A stretch of 14,291 nt of DNA, from the NCBI GenBank assembly GCA_027010905.1, contig JALVBA010000020.1:1-14291 (forward strand), read 5' to 3'. This document shows positions 5,690 to 12,309 of the stretch, piece by piece; positions within the stretch are counted from its first letter, which is position 1, and each line of letters begins with the position of its first letter. Source of the stretch: Marinilabiliaceae bacterium. Its GTDB lineage: Bacteria; Bacteroidota; Bacteroidia; Bacteroidales; Marinilabiliaceae. The notes beneath the pieces were generated by a model. It searched no databases, was not told the DNA's origin, and worked only from the letters and a program-made list of their open reading frames with translations. The position numbers were made by a program, and so were the translations under genes.

Positions 5690-8395
5690 TTGGTATTCCA
5701 TATAACCACAAATAACCTGTTTCGCTACTACCTTTGGTGGGTATTTTTCATATTCGTATCACAGTCGATATCGGGTCAGGAGAGTAGTGAACTCGAACCG
5801 GACAAGCAGAGAGATAGCTTGCAGACAAGACAGAGAGGAACTGCAATGATGCTTGATGCTGATGTTACTTATGAATCGTCAGACTCAATTAAGTATGGCA
5901 TATCGAGTGGTAAGATGTACCTGTATGGAGATGCAAAAATTAATTATCAGGACATTACTCTGTCAGCATATACAATCGAGCTAAATCTTGACAGTAGTAT
6001 TGCCGTTGCTTATGGGACAGTTGACACTCTGGGGCATGAAGTAGGATTACCAGTATACTCAGACGGAAGCGGAGAGTATGAGATGCGCAGATTAAGATAT
6101 AATTTCAACAGTAAAAAGGCTATAATTGAACATATCGTTACCGAACAGGGCGAAGGATTTATTGTTGGAAACAGGGCAAAAAAAATTGAAAACAACATTT
6201 ACTATATAAAAAATGCTAGATATTCAACCTGTAACCTTCATGATCACCAGCATTTCTATTTGAACCTTACCAAAGCTAAAGTTATTCCTGGCAAAAAAGT
6301 TATTACCGGACCCGCATATCTTGTGGTTGAGGGTGTTAAACTGCCTTTGGTTATTCCATTTGCAATTATTCCCAGCACACAGTCATACAGCTCCGGCTTT
6401 ATTCTCCCCTCCTACGGTGAGGAGCAGAACAGGGGATTTTTCCTGCGGAATGGTGGATATTACTGGGCTGCAAGTGACTATTTTGATGTTACCCTGACTG
6501 GTGATATCTATTCGAAAGGTTCATGGGGTTCACACTTCTCTACCAAGTATAAAAAGAAGTACAAGATGGGAGGTAACTTAAACCTCAATTACATTGTTAA
6601 CCTCCTTAGCGAACCCGACCTTCCCGACTATAGAAAGACAAAGGATTTTTCGATAACATGGTCGCACAGGCAAGATACTAAAGCCAACCCATTCCAAACC
6701 TTTTCTGCCAGCGTAAACTACTCAACTAGCAGCTATGACCAAAATAACATTAATAGTATTGTTAATCCAAGTATTATTGCACGAAACACAAAACGTTCAA
6801 GTATATCGTATAGTAAACGATGGGCAGGCAAGCCTATAAACTTCTCGGCAAACCTTTTACACTCTCAAAACAGTCGTGATACTACAATTGATCTAACAAT
6901 CCCCGATTTAACTTTTACTGTAAACAGGCTATATCCTTTTAAAAGAAAAAACCGTATTGGAAATAAAGAGGGATGGTACGAGAAGATAAGTTTATCGTAC
7001 ACAGGTAACATGAAAAATTATGTTCATACAAAAGAGAGAGACCTTAGTTTCTCTCCCCAAAGCTTTTCCAGTGATTGGAAAAACGGAGTAATGCACGCTA
7101 TTCCTGTAGCAATGAACTTTAAGGTTCTTAAGCACTTTACTCTAAATCCCTCCTTTAATTACAAGGAGCGTTGGTATTTCAAATCCATCTCCCAAGGCTG
7201 GGATGAGGAGCAGGGGCGGATAGTAAATACCGATACAGCAGGTGGATTTCACAGAGTTTATGATTACAGTATGGGTGTAGGAACATCAACAAAAGTTTAC
7301 ACCTTTCTCAAACCCTGGAGAAAGCTTTTTGGCGATAAGATACAAACCATACGTCACGTTGCCACACCAAGTGTTTCGTTATCATACCGCCCTGATTTTA
7401 GTGATCCCAAATATGGTTATTATGATTGGTTTGAATACTATGACCCCAATCATGACGAGATAGTAAAGCATGAGTATTCCTATTATGATGGATCAATTTA
7501 TGGAATTCCCGGTCGTGGCAAGTCTGGTAATGTTGGGCTTAGCCTAGGTAATACTCTTGAGATGAAAGTTAGGAGTGACAAGGACACAACGGGTTTTAAG
7601 AAAGTTAAATTACTCGAGAGCATGAACTTCAGTTCATCCTATAATTTCATGTTGGATTCATTAAACTGGTCAAGAATTTCGATGACAGGAAGAACAAAAG
7701 TAGTAGGTACAAGTATAAACTTCGGAGCATATTTCAATCCCTATGGTATTGACACTCTAAAGAACGGACGACCTGTTGTAATTAATAAATCAGCACTAAA
7801 AACAAGCGGACAATTATTACGTATTGAGAATCTTAATCTCAGTTTTGGATTCGACATAAATAACGATACATTCAAAAAGAAAAAAAATGATGAGACAGAT
7901 ACCAATCAGGAAGAGGAGGAGATTGACCCGCTTGATCAGGCAATGATTTCAGAAGAGGATGAACTATTAGACCAGATGCAACCTGTTGCCAATCGTAATC
8001 TGGAGGTAAGGAGTGATGGATATGCAAAATTTGAGATACCTTGGAGTATTTCAATCAACTTCACATCCTACATGATATTAGATCAGTTCAACAAAGATAA
8101 GATGAATTATGATTATAAATTTACGGCAAATATCAATCTTACAGGTAAAATTTCAGTTACTCCTAAATGGAATATCACAGCAACTACCGGTTACAGCCTT
8201 GAGTCAAAAAAAATTGCTTACACCAACATTGGAATAACTAGAGACCTACACTGTTGGGGTATGCGTTTAAACCTTGTGCCTGTAGGAAAATACAAGTCAT
8301 ATTTCTTTACCATAAGTGTTAACTCAAGCTTACTGAAGGATTTGAAATATGAGAAGAGAAGTCACCCAAGAGATAATCCAGGATTTTATAATTAA
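5690..8395 (+). CDS. lptD: LPS-assembly outer-membrane protein LptD
   Basis: Beta-barrel translocon that inserts lipopolysaccharide into the outer leaflet of the outer membrane. The product has 901 residues. A hydrophobic signal segment at about 10-29 ends in SISG-Q. An OstA/LptA-like beta-jellyroll follows at about 50-215, with repeated strands such as GKMYLYGDAKINYQD. The start of the barrel is marked by the FILPSYGEEQNRGFFLRNGGY region, and many alternating aromatic strands follow. The C-terminal region LHCWGMRLNLVP-x(5)-YFFTISVNSSLL-x(5)-KR is what I recognise from Bacteroidota LptD proteins. The only in-frame starts that keep the signal peptide are TTG at 5690 and CTG at 5717; the first ATG (5847) would remove it. 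There are only two cysteines, C181 and C855. A lysine-rich then acidic stretch at about 728-764 interrupts the barrel. LptD with ridA 6 nt downstream is an arrangement I associate with Bacteroides-like genomes. Confidence 0.88.
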   Translation: MVFHITTNNLFRYYLWWVFFIFVSQSISGQESSELEPDKQRDSLQTRQRGTAMMLDADVTYESSDSIKYGISSGKMYLYGDAKINYQDITLSAYTIELNLDSSIAVAYGTVDTLGHEVGLPVYSDGSGEYEMRRLRYNFNSKKAIIEHIVTEQGEGFIVGNRAKKIENNIYYIKNARYSTCNLHDHQHFYLNLTKAKVIPGKKVITGPAYLVVEGVKLPLVIPFAIIPSTQSYSSGFILPSYGEEQNRGFFLRNGGYYWAASDYFDVTLTGDIYSKGSWGSHFSTKYKKKYKMGGNLNLNYIVNLLSEPDLPDYRKTKDFSITWSHRQDTKANPFQTFSASVNYSTSSYDQNNINSIVNPSIIARNTKRSSISYSKRWAGKPINFSANLLHSQNSRDTTIDLTIPDLTFTVNRLYPFKRKNRIGNKEGWYEKISLSYTGNMKNYVHTKERDLSFSPQSFSSDWKNGVMHAIPVAMNFKVLKHFTLNPSFNYKERWYFKSISQGWDEEQGRIVNTDTAGGFHRVYDYSMGVGTSTKVYTFLKPWRKLFGDKIQTIRHVATPSVSLSYRPDFSDPKYGYYDWFEYYDPNHDEIVKHEYSYYDGSIYGIPGRGKSGNVGLSLGNTLEMKVRSDKDTTGFKKVKLLESMNFSSSYNFMLDSLNWSRISMTGRTKVVGTSINFGAYFNPYGIDTLKNGRPVVINKSALKTSGQLLRIENLNLSFGFDINNDTFKKKKNDETDTNQEEEEIDPLDQAMISEEDELLDQMQPVANRNLEVRSDGYAKFEIPWSISINFTSYMILDQFNKDKMNYDYKFTANINLTGKISVTPKWNITATTGYSLESKKIAYTNIGITRDLHCWGMRLNLVPVGKYKSYFFTISVNSSLLKDLKYEKRSHPRDNPGFYN

Positions 8396-8401
8396 TATAC
8401 T

Positions 8402-8782
8402 ATGAAAAAAGCTATTTCAACAACAAATGCACCTCAGGCAATTGGACCATACAGTCAGGCAGTTGAGGCAAACGGAACTCTATATATATCAGGACAGGTG
8501 CCTGTTAATCCTGCAACAGGTCAGATTATAGAGGGTGGAATTAAGGAGCAAACTGAGCAGGTGATGAAAAATATTGGAGCCATACTAAGTGAAGCAGGCT
8601 ATGAATTTTCAGATGTGGTAAAATCGACTTGCCTGCTGAGTGATATGGCAAACTTTAAGGCTATGAATGAGGTGTACGGAGCATACTATCCCGAAAACCC
8701 TCCTGCACGTGCTGCCTTTGCAGTTAAGGAGTTACCTCTTAGTGTGTTGGTTGAAATTGAGACAATTGCGGAAAAGCCTTAA
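8402..8782 (+). CDS. ridA: RidA family 2-iminobutanoate/2-iminopropanoate deaminase
   Basis: Hydrolyses reactive enamine/imine intermediates such as 2-aminoacrylate, produced by PLP enzymes, to the keto acid and ammonia in the cytoplasm. The 126-residue length is exact for the family. Visible signatures are APQAIGPYSQA with Y17 at 10-20, the SGQVP turn at 30-34, and PPARAAFAVKELP with the substrate-carboxylate arginine R103. VEIETIA near the C-terminus carries the conserved E120. The residue matching E. coli C107 is not Cys here. The start codon follows the lptD stop after 6 nt, so the two are probably co-transcribed. A plausible link is protection from 2-aminoacrylate made by enzymes such as the PatB-like lyase in this window, but that gene is not in the same operon. 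It ends 18 nt from the end of the convergent oxidoreductase gene with no hairpin between. Confidence 0.95.
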   Translation: MKKAISTTNAPQAIGPYSQAVEANGTLYISGQVPVNPATGQIIEGGIKEQTEQVMKNIGAILSEAGYEFSDVVKSTCLLSDMANFKAMNEVYGAYYPENPPARAAFAVKELPLSVLVEIETIAEKP

Positions 8783-8800
8783 TTGGTTCTGTTTAAAATA

Positions 8801-9243
8801 TCAACTTGATTTACTATCCCGAAAAACTCTCAGATGGTCAGCTGTTTCACGTACAATTCGCTGAACAGCCAGTCCATGTTCCAAGTCGGGAATAAAGGAG
8901 TTATCGTTGCCTGTAAAGAAGAGATAGTGCGCATGTACCATAGCTCTTAACCAACCCGGTGACACATGAACCGATGGAAAACCTGAAGCCGGAAGGTAAT
9001 CGCTGCCTACCACCTGTTTAATCCATTGGTTAGATTCTTCAACATAGTATTCAAATAGTTCTGGATATAGTGAAGAGTATCTTAGAGCACCCCTCTCCGC
9101 ATAAATCTCAACCTGAACCAAATCACCTGAGCCGGAGCTGATACGGCTTGCCGACACATTTCCTACTGCACCTGTAGAAGGGTCAAATAGGGCAATTGTA
9201 CTAAAAAGGTCAGACCCTTCAGGAACACCTTTAACCCCCCCCC
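8801..9243 (-). pseudogene. Gfo/Idh/MocA oxidoreductase, C-terminal part, out of frame with its N-terminal part
   Basis: This is the second half of the oxidoreductase gene that begins at 9897. Leaving the G tract in the frame GTT AAA GGT, it reads VKGVPEGSDLFSTIALFDP and onward without a stop to the TGA at 8801-8803. That gives about 147 residues: the rest of the alpha/beta substrate domain with VQVEIYAERGALRY, and the closing helix HGLAVQRIVRETADHLRVF typical of the family. An internal ATG at 9157 could start a 118-residue fragment, but a family C-terminus alone would not bind NAD(P). Changing the tract from ten to eleven or eight G joins it to the N-terminal part and gives 366 or 365 residues, a normal length. 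It could be a pseudogene, a phase-off allele or a sequencing error. Confidence 0.8.
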
Positions 9244-9897
9244 CTGCATTGCACTATGAATTTTCAGGTTACTACCCATAAAAGCCATAATCAGACTAAT
9301 CCCATGCGAGCCCAAATCAGCCATAGCACCTCCATCGGGTGCAGGGGTTAAGCGTGATACTCTTTTAGCACGGTAACCGGCTTGCAGGTAATCGCCATGG
9401 TAATATTTCAGATCGAAATGAACAGGCTTACCCAGCTTCCCTGACTGCCAGAGTGCTAAAGCACTACGAACACCCGACGTTTGCAAGTACTGAAAACCAA
9501 CCTGAATTTTTACTGCCCTATTATTAGCAAGTAATTCTGACATCTCAATCTCCTCTTGTTGGGTAGAACAAACAGGTTTCTCAAGATAGATATATTTTAC
9601 TGAAGGCATTTTAAGTGCAGCTTTAAAATGGTTGAAATGCACACTGTTGGGTCCTAAGATAAACAGAGCCTCAACATCATCACTAGCAACAAATTCATCA
9701 AAAGAGACAGCACTTCTAAACCCATATTTTTCAACAAAAGAGTTGCGACTACCTTCACTTGCCGAAGTAACAAGTTCAAGGTTCAACTCAGGTATATTAT
9801 CGTAATAAAATTTCAGAGAATTAATGGCATACACATGGGCTTTGGCAATTCCTCCAGAACCAATAAAACCAATATTTATTTTTTTCCTGTTCATCAT
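9163..9897 (-). CDS. Gfo/Idh/MocA oxidoreductase, N-terminal NAD(P)-binding part, truncated by frameshift
   Basis: Family members oxidise or reduce sugars, inositols or related alcohols with NAD(P) in the cytoplasm; the substrate here is unknown. The Rossmann motif GFIGSGGIAKAH is near the N-terminus, EKPV with the conserved lysine lies at about 107-110, and GGAMADLGSH at about 190-199 holds the Asp and His expected in the active site. After MQ (about residue 219) the reading frame enters a run of ten G and continues as an unrelated tail of about 23 residues to a TAG. The two adjacent ATG codons at 9897 and 9894 are the natural starts; TTG at 9900 also lies in frame. The gene begins 9 nt after the YihY stop codon, so the two are probably one transcript. 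As read, the product would lack half of its substrate domain. Confidence 0.85.
   Translation of the reverse strand: MMNRKKINIGFIGSGGIAKAHVYAINSLKFYYDNIPELNLELVTSASEGSRNSFVEKYGFRSAVSFDEFVASDDVEALFILGPNSVHFNHFKAALKMPSVKYIYLEKPVCSTQQEEIEMSELLANNRAVKIQVGFQYLQTSGVRSALALWQSGKLGKPVHFDLKYYHGDYLQAGYRAKRVSRLTPAPDGGAMADLGSHGISLIMAFMGSNLKIHSAMQGGGLKVFLKGLTFLVQLPYLTLLQVQ
9235..9244. repeat. Homopolymer tract of ten C (G10 on the coding strand)
   Basis: Ten consecutive C on the plus strand sit inside the oxidoreductase gene, exactly where its two halves change frame. It is the longest G/C homopolymer in an otherwise AT-rich window. Eight or eleven bases would restore one continuous frame. Nine or ten would not. 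Confidence 0.95.
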
Positions 9898-9906
9898 CAA
9901 ATCGAA

Positions 9907-11223
9907 CTATAGATCTTTTAGCAAAACATTATCCTCACTATCTGACAGTTTAGACTCAAATTCATCAAGAATATTGCGCAGATGATTAAGCTCTTTTGAC
10001 TCTTCAAAATGAAAATCACTTCTACCACGTGTCTCAACCATTGAAATAACAGTAACAACTGAGAGTTTGCTAATATCAAGTGCCGGCTGATAGAAAACCT
10101 CATTATTACGACCAAGGCTAACTTCGGAGAAAACTTTTGACTCAACAAGTTCAAAAAGGAGTTCATTAACCAACCTTATTGGTAGCTTAAGATTTACTGA
10201 GAGGTTCATATTCGTAACAGGCTCCTCCCCCTTCTCAAAACGATTGGCAACATGGTGAACCATCAAAAGGTAGACGAGACGTTTATATCTGTGACTAATT
10301 CTTTTTATGTCGGCATCGAACTCAAAGCTACGGTAATTCTGATATGCAAACGACAGCTCGGCACCAAATAGAACAATAAGCCAACTAAGCTGCATCCAGA
10401 TTAAAAACAGTGGCAGAGCAGCAAAACTACCATAAATGGCATTATATTTTGAAACCCATACCTGCGAATGGATATATCCATATTGAAGCAGTTGAAACAT
10501 TGTACCGGATATTATTCCACCAAAAAGAGCCGCATTGAAATTGACCTTTTTATTAGGCATAATATATAGCAGCAATGTAAAAACAATCCATATTATCATA
10601 TAAGGAAACATCACCATAGCCAAAGGGCTGGCATACTCTAAGATACTAATTCCCTTTATCTGGTTAGAGATAAAAACTATAACACCACTTGTTGAGACCA
10701 GAAACAGAATAGCAAGCAGAAACAGTGCTATATAATCGCTGAACTTCCGGATAAAACTTCGGGAGTGTTTAACCTCCCATATATCGTTAAACGATTCTTC
10801 AATATTCCCCAGCACTTTCATTATCGACCACAAAAGAACAGCAAAGCCAATACCGGCTATCTGCCCTCCCGGAGTACTCTCAAGATAACTAACTGCAAAA
10901 TTCACAATCCAGTTAACCACCTCTTGCTGGTGAGGGTCGCTCACATTACTCTCCAACAGTAGCCTGATTCGCTGCTCAAAGCCAAATCCTTTGGCTATTC
11001 CGAAAACCATGGCAACAACTGGCACAACAGAGAGAAGGGAATATAAGGTAAGTGCCGAAGCTTTTAGTTGACATTTGTCGTTAATAAAACCTTTGATTGA
11101 GAGATACAAAATTCTAATAACACGGATAAGAAAAAACTGACGCTTTGAAGTTTCATCAGACCGAACACGCCAAATGTCTTCATTGAGGTAACGAAATACA
11201 TTAGTTAAGAAATTATTTTGCAT
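9907..11223 (-). CDS. YihY/BrkB family inner-membrane protein with C-terminal cytoplasmic domain
   Basis: Integral membrane protein of 438 residues whose function in the family is not settled; it was once misnamed ribonuclease BN. The N-terminal amphipathic region is followed by ALTLYSLLSVVPVVAMVFGIA at about 57-77, a family hallmark. About six hydrophobic segments are visible, near 56-79, 120-142, 163-187, 198-222, 228-250 and 264-293. The last includes the typical YGSFAALPLFLIWMQLSW and the FGAELSFAYQ ending. Residues about 305-438 are soluble and resemble a winged-helix-like domain (helices, a short strand pair around NNEVFYQPALD, then an acidic C-terminal helix). The ATG at 11223 lies 24 nt after the rnpB 3' end. 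A degenerate copy of the rnpB promoter box sits in that gap and might drive it. The oxidoreductase gene follows after 9 nt. Confidence 0.88.
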   Translation of the reverse strand: MQNNFLTNVFRYLNEDIWRVRSDETSKRQFFLIRVIRILYLSIKGFINDKCQLKASALTLYSLLSVVPVVAMVFGIAKGFGFEQRIRLLLESNVSDPHQQEVVNWIVNFAVSYLESTPGGQIAGIGFAVLLWSIMKVLGNIEESFNDIWEVKHSRSFIRKFSDYIALFLLAILFLVSTSGVIVFISNQIKGISILEYASPLAMVMFPYMIIWIVFTLLLYIMPNKKVNFNAALFGGIISGTMFQLLQYGYIHSQVWVSKYNAIYGSFAALPLFLIWMQLSWLIVLFGAELSFAYQNYRSFEFDADIKRISHRYKRLVYLLMVHHVANRFEKGEEPVTNMNLSVNLKLPIRLVNELLFELVESKVFSEVSLGRNNEVFYQPALDISKLSVVTVISMVETRGRSDFHFEESKELNHLRNILDEFESKLSDSEDNVLLKDL

Positions 11224-11231
11224 CAGGAAAT

Positions 11232-11251
11232 TATTAAGAGTAAAAAAATAG
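11232..11251. repeat. Left copy of a 20-bp direct repeat flanking rnpB
   Basis: TATTAAGAGTAAAAAAATAG here and TATTAAGAGTACAAAAATAG at 11625-11644 differ at one position. On the minus strand this copy supplies the U tract after the RNase P P1 helix. It also looks like the rnpB -7 box with its last G changed to T, directly upstream of the YihY gene. Confidence 0.85.
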
Positions 11252-11257
11252 CAAGCT
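11240..11257 (-). terminator. rnpB terminator formed by the P1 helix and U tract
   Basis: Read on the minus strand, the 3' strand of P1 (AGCTTGCTATT) runs directly into a stretch of seven T. The 11-bp P1 helix followed by U7 would act as an intrinsic terminator and set the RNA 3' end. The stem's other strand is at the RNA 5' end, about 370 nt away, so pairing depends on the whole RNA folding. Confidence 0.5.
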
Positions 11258-11628
11258 TATAAGCCGGATCCTGTTCCGCACGCAGCGGTGCCTATCATTT
11301 ATCTTCGATTATGGTCACCCATAATCTTTAGCGACCTACCCCTCACAACTTTTACAAGAAAACAGAGCGGACAACCCTACCCATAAAATGGGATTGTGAT
11401 ATACATGGTCTTGCAGCCTGCAAGGTGTACGGCTACTCCGGTTACCCGGAATACCGGTGAGCTCTTACCCCACCTTTTCACCCTTATCCCGATAAATCGG
11501 GACGGTTATTTTCTGTTACACTACTCTACCCTCACGAGTACCTTCCTGTTAGGAAGCACAGTGTCCTGAGCTGCCCGGACTTTCCTCTGCCATCAAAAAA
11601 GATAACAGCGATAGACCAGCTTGCTATT
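11247..11628 (-). ncRNA. rnpB: RNase P RNA, bacterial class A
   Basis: Catalytic RNA of RNase P, which removes the 5' leader of pre-tRNAs. On the minus strand the conserved 5' P4 element AGAGGAAAGTCCGGGC lies at 11573-11588. The conserved 3' element ACAGGATCCGGCTTA, which holds the distal P4 strand, lies at 11260-11274. The ends close with AATAGCAAGCT and AGCTTGCTATT, a perfect 11-bp P1 helix. Internal hairpins are easy to see, for example CCCGATTTATCGGG, CCCATTTTATGGG and GATTATGGGTGACCATAATC. The length of about 382 nt is normal for class A. Ends were set by P1 and are uncertain by a few bases. It has its own promoter just upstream, and lies between the SPOR-domain gene and the YihY gene on the same strand. 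Confidence 0.96.
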
Positions 11629-11644
11629 AAGAGTACAAAAATAG
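11625..11644. repeat. Right copy of the 20-bp direct repeat flanking rnpB
   Basis: This copy matches 11232-11251 at 19 of 20 positions. It contains the rnpB -7 promoter box (as its complement) and the first bases of the rnpB transcript, so it spans the transcription start region. Confidence 0.85.
11636..11643 (-). promoter_or_regulatory. rnpB promoter, -7 element
   Basis: The minus strand reads TATTTTTG, an exact TAnnTTTG. It ends 7 nt before the first base of the P1 helix, which is where transcription should start for a mature RNA needing little 5' trimming. The upstream half would lie in the end of the SPOR-domain gene; a TTG is present there, but with a short 14-nt spacing. Confidence 0.6.
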
Positions 11645-11652
11645 TAAAATAT

Positions 11653-12282
11653 TTATTCAATCATGAAAGAAGCATACTTATCAAATTCAACCAGATAGGC
11701 ATCTTTATACCCCATTGATTTTATGCGTTGTAACTCCTCTTTGGCCGATGAGCCAAGAAATTTCCCGATTGTATAGCGGAAGATTTTATCTTTCATTCTA
11801 AACTCCATTACATTTTCCAGATTCTTAAAGTGTGAAAGATATACCGGGAAACGAAATGCACTTAGCTGAACTGTATATATTTTATTGGGGTCAATCTCTT
11901 TTGCAGCATTACTACTCCAAACAGATGCTTCGAGATTATATTTGCCGGTATTCACAACAAATGCCTGATCGTAACCCAAAGCTTTAATTGACGAGAGTTG
12001 TGCTTGTGCTTCACTCTTGCTATTAAACTGACTTACACAATACCTTACGTAACCATCAGCACAAGGATACTCAAAGGCTACATTAACCTTGGTAAAGAAA
12101 GCGGGCTCACGAGGAGGCTCTTTCAATGCTATTATCTGTATCGAATAGTACGGACTAACAGCTTTGTCCATACGTACAATCCTCTTTTGAGTTCTGAGAT
12201 TCGAAAGTTTATCCGAATTTCCTGCCGATATATTAAGAATACTTAGTGCACACACAAAAAGCAGACTACTTAATAATTTCAT
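11653..12282 (-). CDS. Exported protein with two SPOR domains
   Basis: Predicted periplasmic protein of 209 residues. SPOR domains bind peptidoglycan, often denuded glycan strands at division sites. A signal peptide is visible at 1-20 (MKLLSSLLFVCALSILNISA). Two SPOR-like units follow, about 45-111 and 135-201. Each starts with a [YS]-[SV]-x-Q-[IL]-x-A strand pattern (YYSIQIIALK and IYTVQLSAFR), has a central strand pair around YVRYCVSQF or IFRYTIGKF, and closes with a helix and GYDQAFVV or GYKDAYLVEF. The first repeat has C74 and C82, which could form a disulfide. The gene follows the PorE-like gene after 27 nt on the same strand, so co-transcription is likely and both products may act at the cell wall. 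The product is smaller than division proteins such as FtsN and has no membrane anchor beyond the signal. The exact role is unknown. Confidence 0.8.
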   Translation of the reverse strand: MKLLSSLLFVCALSILNISAGNSDKLSNLRTQKRIVRMDKAVSPYYSIQIIALKEPPREPAFFTKVNVAFEYPCADGYVRYCVSQFNSKSEAQAQLSSIKALGYDQAFVVNTGKYNLEASVWSSNAAKEIDPNKIYTVQLSAFRFPVYLSHFKNLENVMEFRMKDKIFRYTIGKFLGSSAKEELQRIKSMGYKDAYLVEFDKYASFMIE

Positions 12283-12309
12283 AGTAGTAATATTAACAGT
12301 TTAAATTTA

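Noticed and set aside
8783..8800. Search for a bidirectional terminator between ridA and the oxidoreductase gene
   Set aside because: The 18-nt gap has no inverted repeat or T tract on either strand.
9907..11223. YihY as ribonuclease BN working with RNase P because the genes are neighbours
   Set aside because: The RNase BN label for this family came from a misassignment. The protein is a multi-span membrane protein with no nuclease motif, so adjacency to rnpB is not evidence of tRNA processing.
11224..11652. Several overlapping short hairpins as a possible CRISPR-like or riboswitch region
   Set aside because: All are explained by the folded RNase P RNA, whose conserved 5' and 3' elements are both present.
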